A stretch of DNA of 64,000 nucleotides from Enhygromyxa salina. Its GTDB lineage: Bacteria; Myxococcota_A; Polyangia; Nannocystales; Nannocystaceae. Position 1 is the stretch's first letter. Each line of letters begins with the position of its first letter. Under the pieces are notes generated by a model. It was given only the letters and a program-made list of their open reading frames with translations, did no database searches and was not told the origin of the DNA. Shown here one piece after another: positions 32,048 through 42,100 of the stretch. The stretch lies in NCBI RefSeq assembly GCF_002994615.1, contig NZ_PVNK01000234.1, positions 1 to 64,000 of the forward strand, read 5' to 3'. Made by a program: the position numbers and the translations under genes.

Positions 32048-35000
32048 ATGAACTACGACCAACAAGGAGCGACCGCATGGCTGCGGGACCGCGTCGCCGC
32101 TGTTCTCGGCAGCGAGCCCGAAGACATCGCGATCGATCGCCCGTTCATGGACTTCGGCCTCGCGTCGGCCGAGGGCGTCGCGATGATCGCGGCCTTCGGT
32201 GAGCTGCTCGGGGTCGAGCTCTCGCCGGCGCTGCTGTGGGACTGCCCCGACATCGAGTCGCTGGTGTCGAGGGTCTGCGCCGACGCTCGCGACGAGCGAG
32301 TCGACGCCGATGTCGGACGCGATCCCCACGCGGCGATCGCGATCGTCGGGATGGCCTGCCGCTACCCGGGGGCGCCCGACGTCGAGGCCTACTGGCGCCT
32401 GCTCGAGCGCGGCGGCGTCAGCCTCGGCCCGGTCCCCGAGACGCGCTGGGACGGCGCCGCGCTGTACCACCCCGACCGCGACGCCCCCGGGCGGAGCATC
32501 GGGCACGAGGGCGGGTTCCTGTCGGACCTGCGGGCCTTCGACGCGGACTTCTTCGGCATCTCGCCGCGCGAGGCCGCGCACCTCGACCCGCGCCAGCGCG
32601 TGGTCCTCGAGCTCGTCTGGGAGGCGTTCGAGGACGCGGGCGTGGCCATGGACTCGGACTCGGCGCGCGCGACCGGGACCTTCGCCGCCGTCCTCAACGA
32701 CGACTTCGCGGCGATGTTCAGCCGTGACCTGAGCTTGTTTCGCGCCGCGACGGGGCCGGGCACCGCCAACAGCATGGTCGCGAACCGCGTCTCACACGTC
32801 TTCGACCTCCGCGGGCCGAGCATCACCGTGGACACCGCGTGCTCGGGCTCGCTGGTCGCGCTGGTCATGGCTTGCCGCAGCCTGCGAGCCGGTGAGTGCG
32901 GGATGGCGGTCGCCGCGGGCGTCAACATCAACCTGATCCCTCGTGGCGAGGTGTTCTTCACCAAGGCCGGCGCTCTGTCGCTCCAGGGCCGCTGTCGGAC
33001 CTTCGACGCTGACGCCGATGGCATCGTCCGCAGCGAGGGCGCCGGGGTGGTCTTGCTCAAGCCACTCGCGCAGGCCCTCGAGGATGGCGACCCCGTCCAC
33101 GCCGTGATCCTCGGCGAGGCCCTCAACCACGACGGCCGAACCAACGGCGTCATGGCCCCGAGCCCGTCGGCCCAGCGCGCGCTCCTGACCCGGGCGTGCG
33201 CGAGCGCAGGGATCGAGCCCGCCAGCGTGCAGTGGGTCGAGGCTCACGGAACCGGCACGCCCCTGGGCGACCCGATCGAGGTCAACGCGATGACCGAGGC
33301 CCTCGGCCGCGGGCGGGGACCGGAGCGTCCGCTGGTCATCGGCTCCGTCAAGGCCAACATCGGCCACAGCGAGGCGGCTGCGGGCATGGCCGGGGTCATC
33401 AAGGTCGCGCTGGCGATGCGCCACGGCCAGATCCCGATGCAGCCGAATTTCCGCACGCTCAACCCCGGCATCGAGCGCCCGCCCTTCCCCTTGATCGTGC
33501 CGAGCGAGCCGATCCCCTGGCCGGGACCGGGGCCACGGATCGCGGGCGTCAGCGGGTTCGGCTTTGGCGGCGCCAACGCCCACGTCTTGCTCGGAGATGG
33601 CCCGGGCCTCGGTGGCGCCCCGGTCGGGGGGGGACGGCCAACGAGCGAGGCCGACGATATCCCGCGCCTGCTCCCGATCAGCGCGCGCACCCCCGAGGGC
33701 TTCTCAGCCGTCGCCCGTCAGCTCGCCGAGGTCGTCGAGCGCCTGCCCCTCGTCGACGTCTGTCACACCCTCGGCTGTCGGCGCGCCCACAACAAGCTGC
33801 GCGCGGCGCTGGTCGTCCGCGACCCGGCCTCGGCCCGGGCCGAGCTCGCGCAGCTCGAGCCCAGCGAGCTCACCGGCGCGCCGCCGCGCGTCGCGTTGGT
33901 GTTCTCGGGCCAGGGCACGCACTGGCCGGGCATGGCCGCGGACCTGCTCGAGGATCCCGTGTTCCTGGCCGCGGTTGAGCCGGCCGCCGAGCTGTTCGAG
34001 CTGCACGGCACGCCAGCGCTGCTGCCGTTGCTGCGCGAGGCCGACGCGCTCGAGCGGACCGACGTCAACCAACCACTGATCTTCTTGGTCCAGCTCGGTC
34101 TGACCCGGTTGCTCCTGAGTGCCGGCGTCGAGCCGGTCGCGGTCCTCGGCCAGAGCCTCGGTGAGGTCGCGGCGGCCCACGTCGCCGGCGCGCTGAGCCT
34201 CGAGGACGCGGTCGGCGTGGTGTTTCATCGCGCCCGACTCATGCAGGGTGTCGCCGGCGGGGGCGCGACGGCGGCGATCGGCCTGGCGCGCGACCAGGCC
34301 GAGCTCAGCCTGGCCATGGCGGGCTCCCTCGACGTCGCCGGCGTGACTTCGACGGACACGACCCTGATCTCGGGCCCGCGCGCGGACATCGAGCAGCTCG
34401 TCGCCGGGCTCGGCGAGCGCGGCGTGTTCACGCGGATCTTGCCTGGGGTCGACCTGGCCTTCCACGGCCGCCAGATGGAGCCGCTGGTCCAGCCGCTGAT
34501 GGGCAGCCTCGCAGGTGTGATGCCGAAGCAGGCGACGATCCCCATGGTCTCGACGCTCGCGACCGAGCCGCTCGACGGCCCCGAGCTCGACGGGCGCTAT
34601 TGGGCCACGCAGCTGCTGCGGCCCTTCGACCTGCCGGGCGCCCTCGCCCGCGTCGAGGCCGACGTCTTCGTCGAGGTCGGACCGCACGCCGCCCTCCAGG
34701 GCGCGCTCTCTCAGCTCGGCCTGCGCAGCCTCCCAAGCATGCGCCGGGGCGAGGCCGCGCGACCCGTGGTCCTCGGCGCGCTCGCGCAGCTCTACGCGCA
34801 GGGCCTCGACCTCGACTGGCGCGTGCTCGCGGGCGAGGGCAGCCTGGTCGACTTGCCGCGCTACCCCTGGCAGCGCGAGCACCACTGGCTCGAGGAGCTC
34901 GGCGGCCCGGACCGTGCCCGCGCCCCGGGGCGCGTGCGCTCGCTCGGCGCGGACGCGCAGCTCATCGAGACGCTCGAGCTCTCTCACGCCGAGCCGGCGT

Positions 35001-37459
35001 GGTTGCTCGATCACCAGGTTCACGGCGGCGTCGTCATGCCGGGGGCCGCGTGGGCGACGGCGGCGGCCGCCGTGGGGCGCGAGCTCCTCGCGTCCGACGT
35101 CGAGGTCGTCGAGCTCCGCTTCCATCGATTCTTGCGCGTGCCCGCCGAGGGCGCGAGCGTCCAGCTCATCGCGAGCCCCGAGGGCCCCGACCGGGCCACG
35201 TTCGTGGCCGTCGGCAGCGAGCGCGAGCGCTTCGCCTCCGCCCAGCTCCGCGCGCTCGCCCGCGTCGAGCCCCGGCGCCGCGACCTCGACGGCCTCCGTC
35301 GGGACTGCCCGCGTCGTGAGCGGCCCGAGGTCATCGCCGAGATCCTGGCGCGCCAGGGCTTTCGCTACGGCCCGAGCTTTTCCGCGATCCACGAGCTCCA
35401 CGCTGGCGAGGGCCAGGTCCTGGCCCGCCTACGCCTGCCGCGAGGCGTCAGCCCCGAGCCCGACCGCCTGCACCCGATCCTGCTCGACGCGGCGTTTCGC
35501 TCGAGCGCGCTGGTGTCGACACCCGAGGTCGCGCGCGTGCCGGCGGGCCTCGAGCGGGCGTGGCTCTCGAGCGCGCGAGCGATGACAGAGCTGTGGTGCC
35601 ACGTGCGCCGCATCAGCCCGGCCGACGGCGCCTCGCTGCGCGTGAACATCGAGCTGCTCGACGCGCGCGGCGAGCTCGTCGCCAGCGTCGACGGCTTCGA
35701 GCTCAGCACCGTTGAAGCCCAGTCGGGATCGACGGGGCTGTTCCACGCGCTCGCGTGGGCGCCGATCGAGCCCGAGGTAGCGACGCCGCCGGCCTCGACC
35801 CAGTCCTGGGCGCTGCTCGGCGCGCCCGCGGACTTGCGCGCCGAGCTCGAACGCCGGGGCCACCTCACCGCTTCGCTCGGCGACGCGGGCGAAGTCGACG
35901 CGGACCGGCTCGTGTGGGTGGTCGATCCGAACGCGGAGCTCGAGACCCTCGCCTCGACCTTCCTGGGCCTCGCGCGCCGCCTCGGCAAGGCCCGGCTGTC
36001 CGTGCTCACCTCGGGCGCCCAGGCCGTGGTCCCGGGCGAGCGCTGCGCTCCCGACCAGGCCGGGGTCTGGGGCCTCGCTCGGGTGTTCGCCAACGAGCAC
36101 CCGGAGCGCTGGGACGGCATCGTTGACGCCGTCGATGTCGACTGGCCGACGCTCGTCGACGCGCTGTCGACCCCGCACGAGGATCAGCTGGTCGCGCGCG
36201 CCGATGGGATCTGGGCGGCCCGGCTGCGTCGGGTGCCGCTGCGGCGTACGCCTCGGCCACGCCTGTTTCGTCGCGACGGCAGCTACCTGATCACGGGCGG
36301 GTTCACGGGCCTGGGAGCTCTGACCGCGCGCTGGATGGTCGAGCGAGGCTGTCGCCGGTTGATCCTCGCGGCGCGCTCGGCCCTGCCGGAGCGCCACATG
36401 TGGGCGTCGCTCCCAAGCGACGATCCGCTCGCAGCTCGCGTCGCGCTGGTCCGCGAGCTCGAGGCCAGCGGGTGCGCGGTCCATCCGGTCGCCGTCGACG
36501 TCGCGGATCCGGCCCAGCTCGAGGCCCTGCTCGCCCGCCACGAGGCCGAGGGGCTGCCGCCGCTGCGCGGCGTCGTGCACTCGGCTGGAGCCGTGCGCGA
36601 TCAGCTGATCTGGCGCATGACCGAGGACGACCTGCTCGCCGTGCTCGCGGCGAAGGTCGACGGCGCGCGGGCTCTGGATCGACTGACGCGGGACCTCGAC
36701 TTCTTCGTGCTCTACTCCTCGATCAGCTCGCTGCTCGGCCGAGTCGGCCAGGCCAACTACGCGGCGGCCAACGCATACCTCGACGCCCTCGCTAGCGATC
36801 GGCGGGCCCGCGGGCTCGCCGGCACCGTCGTCAACTGGGGTCCGTGGCGAGACACCGGGATGTTCTCGGGTGTCCACGACGATCGCGGCCCGGTGCGCGC
36901 GCTCGACCCCGAGCTCGGTGTCGAGCTCTTCGACGCGATCTGGTTCGACGCGCTCGGGTCCGACGCGGCCGGGTCCGACGTCGGCGGCGGCCTGGCAGGT
37001 TGCGCCGTCGTCGACGCCGACTGGACCCGGGCCGCCCCGACCCCGATGCTGCGCGAGCTGCAGCCGCAGACCGACGACACGGCCGAGGCCCAGGATCCCA
37101 ATGAGCTGCTCGCGCTGCTCCTGCTCGAGCCCGAGCAGCGCCTAGCCAAAGTCGAGGCCGAGCTGCGCGCCCAGGTCTCGGAGATCCTGCGCACCCAGCC
37201 CGCGCGTGTCGACGTCTACGCGACCTTGTTCGAGCTCGGTATGGACTCGCTGATGGTCATCGAGCTCAAGCGCCGCGCCGAGGCGACCTTCGGCCAGGCC
37301 CTGACGATGAACGACGTCTTCGGCGGCTCGGTCGTTCAGGTTGCGAGGGCGATCTGTGTCGCGCTCGAGGACTCCGAGCAGCTCGACGAGCTCCTCAGTC
37401 GCATCGAGGCCATGCCGGCGAGCCAGGTCGCCGCACTGCTGGAGGCGTCGGGCGAATGA
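32048..37459 (+). CDS. Type I polyketide synthase, ACP-KS-AT-DH-KR-ACP
   Basis: This is a 1803-residue module. An N-terminal carrier domain (1-75, DFGLASAEG) retains the Ser-type attachment position. KS spans about 94-515, with active Cys at 265 (TACSGSL), His in EAHGTGT and KANIGH. AT spans about 615-895: GQGTHWPG, nucleophile GQSLGE, then LAFHG in the specificity loop, which suggests malonyl over methylmalonyl. DH follows at about 960-1240 with HQVHGGVVMP and HPILLDAAF. KR (about 1410-1607) has TGGFTGLG, YSSISS and QANYAAANA, so it should be active. The ACP ends with LGMDSLMV near 1729. There is no ER, so a double bond is expected. The leading ACP suggests a starter loaded from outside. It overlaps the next gene by ATGA. 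Confidence 0.93.
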   Translation: MNYDQQGATAWLRDRVAAVLGSEPEDIAIDRPFMDFGLASAEGVAMIAAFGELLGVELSPALLWDCPDIESLVSRVCADARDERVDADVGRDPHAAIAIVGMACRYPGAPDVEAYWRLLERGGVSLGPVPETRWDGAALYHPDRDAPGRSIGHEGGFLSDLRAFDADFFGISPREAAHLDPRQRVVLELVWEAFEDAGVAMDSDSARATGTFAAVLNDDFAAMFSRDLSLFRAATGPGTANSMVANRVSHVFDLRGPSITVDTACSGSLVALVMACRSLRAGECGMAVAAGVNINLIPRGEVFFTKAGALSLQGRCRTFDADADGIVRSEGAGVVLLKPLAQALEDGDPVHAVILGEALNHDGRTNGVMAPSPSAQRALLTRACASAGIEPASVQWVEAHGTGTPLGDPIEVNAMTEALGRGRGPERPLVIGSVKANIGHSEAAAGMAGVIKVALAMRHGQIPMQPNFRTLNPGIERPPFPLIVPSEPIPWPGPGPRIAGVSGFGFGGANAHVLLGDGPGLGGAPVGGGRPTSEADDIPRLLPISARTPEGFSAVARQLAEVVERLPLVDVCHTLGCRRAHNKLRAALVVRDPASARAELAQLEPSELTGAPPRVALVFSGQGTHWPGMAADLLEDPVFLAAVEPAAELFELHGTPALLPLLREADALERTDVNQPLIFLVQLGLTRLLLSAGVEPVAVLGQSLGEVAAAHVAGALSLEDAVGVVFHRARLMQGVAGGGATAAIGLARDQAELSLAMAGSLDVAGVTSTDTTLISGPRADIEQLVAGLGERGVFTRILPGVDLAFHGRQMEPLVQPLMGSLAGVMPKQATIPMVSTLATEPLDGPELDGRYWATQLLRPFDLPGALARVEADVFVEVGPHAALQGALSQLGLRSLPSMRRGEAARPVVLGALAQLYAQGLDLDWRVLAGEGSLVDLPRYPWQREHHWLEELGGPDRARAPGRVRSLGADAQLIETLELSHAEPAWLLDHQVHGGVVMPGAAWATAAAAVGRELLASDVEVVELRFHRFLRVPAEGASVQLIASPEGPDRATFVAVGSERERFASAQLRALARVEPRRRDLDGLRRDCPRRERPEVIAEILARQGFRYGPSFSAIHELHAGEGQVLARLRLPRGVSPEPDRLHPILLDAAFRSSALVSTPEVARVPAGLERAWLSSARAMTELWCHVRRISPADGASLRVNIELLDARGELVASVDGFELSTVEAQSGSTGLFHALAWAPIEPEVATPPASTQSWALLGAPADLRAELERRGHLTASLGDAGEVDADRLVWVVDPNAELETLASTFLGLARRLGKARLSVLTSGAQAVVPGERCAPDQAGVWGLARVFANEHPERWDGIVDAVDVDWPTLVDALSTPHEDQLVARADGIWAARLRRVPLRRTPRPRLFRRDGSYLITGGFTGLGALTARWMVERGCRRLILAARSALPERHMWASLPSDDPLAARVALVRELEASGCAVHPVAVDVADPAQLEALLARHEAEGLPPLRGVVHSAGAVRDQLIWRMTEDDLLAVLAAKVDGARALDRLTRDLDFFVLYSSISSLLGRVGQANYAAANAYLDALASDRRARGLAGTVVNWGPWRDTGMFSGVHDDRGPVRALDPELGVELFDAIWFDALGSDAAGSDVGGGLAGCAVVDADWTRAAPTPMLRELQPQTDDTAEAQDPNELLALLLLEPEQRLAKVEAELRAQVSEILRTQPARVDVYATLFELGMDSLMVIELKRRAEATFGQALTMNDVFGGSVVQVARAICVALEDSEQLDELLSRIEAMPASQVAALLEASGE

Positions 37460-39144
37460 GCGAAGAGCGCAAGCGCGCGCTGATCGAGCGCCTGTCTCGC
37501 AAGCAGGGCGAGCGCAGCCAGGCAGGCGAGGCGCGCGTCCCCCTCGGCGCCCTCGACGAGGACTGGGACGTGATTGTGCTCGGTGGCGGGCTCGCGGGCC
37601 TCGCCCTCGGGGTTCAGCTGCGCCAGCGCCACCCCGCGGCGCGGGTGCTGGTCGTCGAGAAGGCCACGCACCCCGTGCGCGAGGCCGCCCACAAGGTCGG
37701 CGAGTCGACCGTGGAGATCGGCGCGCACTACTTCGGCGAGGTCCTCGGCTTCAAGCGCCACTTGCAGACCCGGCAGCTCAAGAAGCTCGGCCTGCGCTTC
37801 TTCTTCAGCCTGGCCGACAACCGCGAGCTCCACCGTCGCTTCGAGCTCGGCCCCTTCATCTCCCAGACCCTCCCGGTGCCCAGCTACCAGCTCGATCGCG
37901 GGCGCTTCGAGAATTTCCTCGGGCTCGAGCTGCGCCGCCTCGGTGGAGTGCTGCTCGACGGGGCCAAGGTCCGCGGCGTCGAGCTCGGGGCCCGGCACCA
38001 GGTCACGCTCGCCGCCGACGAGCTCGAGCGCGACCTGAGCGCGCGCTGGGTCGTCGACGCCAGCGGTCGAGCCTCGGTGCTCAAGCGCAAGCTCGGCCTC
38101 GGGCGCAAGACCACCCACGACGTCAACGCGGTGTGGTTCCGCGTCGAAGCCGAGATCGACCTCGAGGACTGGACCTCCGACCGGCGCTTCGGCGAGCGCA
38201 TGCCCGCGGGCTATCGCCGCTTCAGCACCAACCACTTGATGGGCCCGGGCTACTGGGTCTGGCTGATTCCCCTGGCCTCGGGCTCGACCAGCGTCGGCAT
38301 CGTCGCCGACCCGATGCACCACGCCTTCGCCGAGATCCGCACCCTCGAGCTCGCGCTCGCCTGGCTCCGCGAGCACGAGCCGGCCTGCCACGCGGCCTGC
38401 GAGGCTCACCGTGACTCGATCCAGGACTTTCTCGTGCTCAAGAACTACAGCCACGCCTGCACCCGCGTGTTCTCCAGCGAGCGCTGGTCGATCGTCGGCG
38501 AGGCGGGCGTGTTCACCGATCCCTTTTACTCGGCCGGCAGCGACTTCATCGCCTTCGCCAACTCGATGACGACCGAGCTGATCGGGGCCGAGCTCGCGGG
38601 TGAGGACATCCGCGAGCGCGTCGAGCTCTACGAGTGGCTCTACCTCGACGTGCTGTTCGAATCGGCGCTCTTCACCTTCCGGGGGCAATACCCGATCATG
38701 GGCAACGCGCGGGTCATGAGCGCCAAGATCGTCTGGGACTTCGCGGTCTACTGGGGCATCCTCGGCCCGCTGTTCATGGCCGACGTCGTCGCCGACCTCG
38801 AGCTCCTGCGCCGGCTGCGACCCACGCTCGCGCGCTTCTACGAGTTGCAGAGCGAGGCCCAGGCGTTCTTCGCGAGCTGGCATCGCGACACCCTCGCCGA
38901 GGTCCCCGCGTCCGACGACCACGTCGACTTCACTCGCCTCGACTTCCTCTACCGTCACCACTGCGCCATGCGTGAGCGGCTCTCGCCCGACGCCTTCGTC
39001 GCGCGCATGGACGCCACCCTCGACGAACTCGAGGTGCTGCGGGCGTGCATGGGGGCGCAGACCTCGGAGGGGCGACCGCAGCTGACAGACCTCGATACCG
39101 ACCTCGCCTACTTGTGGGGGCGGCTGCGAGGAGGGCGAGCGTGA
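37456..39144 (+). CDS. Flavin-dependent halogenase-like oxidoreductase
   Basis: This is a 562-residue FAD enzyme. The N-terminal 25 residues are basic and helical, like a docking or linker segment. The dinucleotide fold is IVLGGGLAGLALG at about 40. HKVGESTVE around 78, a WVWLIP segment matching the halogenase WxWxIP motif, and GEAGVFTDPFYSAGSDFIA near 350 place it with the FADH2-dependent halogenase/monooxygenase family. I could not confirm the family's catalytic lysine from sequence alone, so halogenation is not assured; oxidative tailoring of a carrier-bound substrate is equally possible. It sits between a PKS and an NRPS with ATGA and GTGA overlaps at either end, arguing for action during assembly. 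Confidence 0.8.
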   Translation: MSEERKRALIERLSRKQGERSQAGEARVPLGALDEDWDVIVLGGGLAGLALGVQLRQRHPAARVLVVEKATHPVREAAHKVGESTVEIGAHYFGEVLGFKRHLQTRQLKKLGLRFFFSLADNRELHRRFELGPFISQTLPVPSYQLDRGRFENFLGLELRRLGGVLLDGAKVRGVELGARHQVTLAADELERDLSARWVVDASGRASVLKRKLGLGRKTTHDVNAVWFRVEAEIDLEDWTSDRRFGERMPAGYRRFSTNHLMGPGYWVWLIPLASGSTSVGIVADPMHHAFAEIRTLELALAWLREHEPACHAACEAHRDSIQDFLVLKNYSHACTRVFSSERWSIVGEAGVFTDPFYSAGSDFIAFANSMTTELIGAELAGEDIRERVELYEWLYLDVLFESALFTFRGQYPIMGNARVMSAKIVWDFAVYWGILGPLFMADVVADLELLRRLRPTLARFYELQSEAQAFFASWHRDTLAEVPASDDHVDFTRLDFLYRHHCAMRERLSPDAFVARMDATLDELEVLRACMGAQTSEGRPQLTDLDTDLAYLWGRLRGGRA

Positions 39145-42100
39145 GCGGCAAGTCGCTGCGCGAGCGCCTCGCGGCGCTGTCTCCTGCCCAGCGCGAGCTG
39201 CTCGGCCTGAGCCTCGGGGCCGAGACCCAGGTCGCGCCGACGCTGGCGCGGGTGTCGCGAGCCGAGCGCCACCCGCTGACCACCTCGCAGCAACAGATCT
39301 GGCTGGAGACCCAGCTCAACCCCGATCCAACCCTCTACAACGAAGTCGTCGAGCTGCGCCTCGACGGCCCGCTCGAGGTCGAGGCGCTGCGGCGGGCCGC
39401 GGCCGCGCTGCAGGCTCGGCACGAGGCCTGGCGCACGCGCATGATCGAGGAGGGCGGCCGCGTGTGGCAGGTCGTCGACGCCGCGGCCGAGCTCCCCTGG
39501 ACGCAGCGACGGGCGCGCGCCGAGGAGCTCGACGCCCTGCGCGACGAGCTCGCCCGTGCGACCTTCGATCTCGCACGCGGGCCGGTGTTCGCAATGACCT
39601 TGGTCGAGCTCGGGCCGCGCGCGCACGTGCTGATCCTCGTCGTCCATCACATCGCCTTCGACGGCCAGTCCGCGGCGATCTACGTCGAGGAGCTGGTCCA
39701 CGCCTACGAAGCGTTCTCGCGCGGGCGCGAGCCGGGCTGGGGGCCGCTCGGGGCCCAGCAGCTCGACCTCGCCGTCGCCGAGCACGAGCGCGAGCGCTCG
39801 GCGCAGCTCGACTGGTGGGCCGAGGCCCTCGACGGCGCGCCCAACTTCCTCGATCTGCCCACGGACGCGCCGCGCTCCGAGCAGCGCGCCGGCGCTGGCG
39901 CCCGCCGGCACTTCGAGCTCGGGCCGACGCGCAGCCGGGCGCTGCGCGGCCTCGCCCGCGAGCTGGGCGCGAGCCCCTTCGCCGTCCTCGTGGCCCTGCT
40001 CGGTCACGTCTTGCGCACGCGCGCGCGCCAGGACGAGCTCGTCCTCGGCACGCCGATGTCGGTGCGCGGGCCCGAGCTCGCCAAGGTCGTCGGCGTGTTC
40101 CTCAACACCGTGCCCCTGCGCCTGCGCGGACCCGAGGCCGGGGCGAGCTTCGCAGACCAGACCCGCCACGCCCGCGAGGTCCTCGCTGCGGCCTCCGAGC
40201 GTCAGGTCCCCTTGCCCCAGCTCCTCGCGCGGCTCGGGTGCTCGCGCCTGCCCGGGCGCACGCCGCTGTTCGAGGTCCTGGTCAACCTCTACAAGACGCC
40301 GCCTCCAGTCCGCGTCGGCGAGCTCGTGATCGAGCGGCAGCTCGTCGAGCACGGCGCCGCGCGCTTCGATCTCGCCCTCGACGTCGAGGACTGCGGCGAG
40401 GGGTTCTCGGGCTGGTGGGAGTACGACACGGCGCTGTTCAGGGCGTCGACGATCGAGCGGATCCATGCGCACCTGTGGGCGACGCTCGACGCCGCTGCGA
40501 CCGAGCCCGGGATCGCGGCCTGCGACCTGCCGCGAATGTCGGCCGACGAGGCCGCCGCGATCGAGGCGTTCTCCGATGGTGGGAGCGAGGACGTCGACGA
40601 AGCCTCGCCGGCCTGCATCCACACCCTGTTCGACGAGCAGGTCGCGCGCACGCCCGACGCCGTCGCGCTGATCACGGACGAGCGCAGGTTGAGCTATTCG
40701 GAGCTGGCTCGGCGGGCCTGGGGCCTCGCCCGGGTCCTCGTCGAGCGCGGCGTGCAGCCGGGCAGCGTGGTCGGTGTGTGCGCCGACCGGTCCATCGACA
40801 TGGTCGTCGCCGTGCTCGCCGTGCTCGAGGCCGGCGCCGGCTACCTGCCCCTCGACCCAGCCTATCCGGCGGAGCGCCTCGTGTTCATGCTCGAGGACTC
40901 GGACGCGTCGCTGGTGATCGGCCACCGCCGACACCTCGACAGCCTGCCCGGGACGACGCCGCCCCGCTTCGCGCTCGAGGCTGGCTGGGACGACGCCGAC
41001 ACGGCCCCGCGGATCGCGGCCAACCCCGAGCACCTCGCCTACGTGACCTACACCTCGGGCTCGACCGGGCGGCCCAACGGCGTGCTCGGGCTCCACCGCG
41101 GGATGGTCAACCGCTTCCGCTGGATGTGGCGGACCTTCCCCTTCGCGGCCGGCGAGGTCGGCTCGCAAAAGACGGCGCTGAGCTTCCTCGACTCGTGCTG
41201 GGAGATGTTCGGGCCGCTGCTGCGCGGGGTGCCCGTGGCCATCGTCCCCGAGGGGGCCGTCCGCGATCCTCGGGCCCTGGTCGCCTGCCTGGCCCGGCAT
41301 CGCGCGACCCGCCTGGTCCTGGTCCCCTCGTTGCTCGCGGCCCTGCTCGACACCCACCCGTGCCTCGGCGACGAGCTCCCAGACTTGAGGGTGTGCGTGT
41401 GCTCGGGCGAAGCCCTGCCGCTCGAGCTGATCGAGCGCGCGCACGCGGCCCTGCCTCGGGTGCGCCTGGTCAACCTCTACGGCAGCTCCGAAACCTCGGC
41501 GGACACGGCCTACTGCGTGCTCGAGCCCGATCAGCCGCGCACCTGGACCGCGATCGGTCGACCGATCACCAACACCCACGCCCACGTGGTCGACGAGGCC
41601 CTGCAGCCGCGACCGATCGGCGTCCCCGGCGAGCTGTGCATTGCCGGGATCGGCCTCGCGCGCGGCTACTGGCAGCGCCCCGAACTCAGCGCGCGTCGCT
41701 TCGTCGCCAACCCCTTCCCGCGCGGCGGCCCGACCCTGCACCACACGGGTGATCTCGCGCGCTGGCGCGACGACGGCATGCTCGAGTACCTCGGGCGCGT
41801 CGACCAACAGATCAAGGTCCGGGGCTTCCGCGTCGAGCCCGGAGAGATCGAGCGGGCGCTCACGTCGGACCCGGCCATCGACGCCGCGATCGTCGGGCTT
41901 CGCAACCAACGCCTGATCGGTTGGTACGCATCGGTCGCACCGCTCCCCGTCGCGCAGCTGCGCGCGCGCGTGGCCGAGACGCTGCCGAACTTCATGATCC
42001 CGAGCCACTTCGTCCACCTCGATCGCCTCCCGCATACGCCGAGCGGCAAGGTCGATCGCCACCGCCTGCCGCTGCCCTCGTCGGAGCGGGGCGAGCTCGG

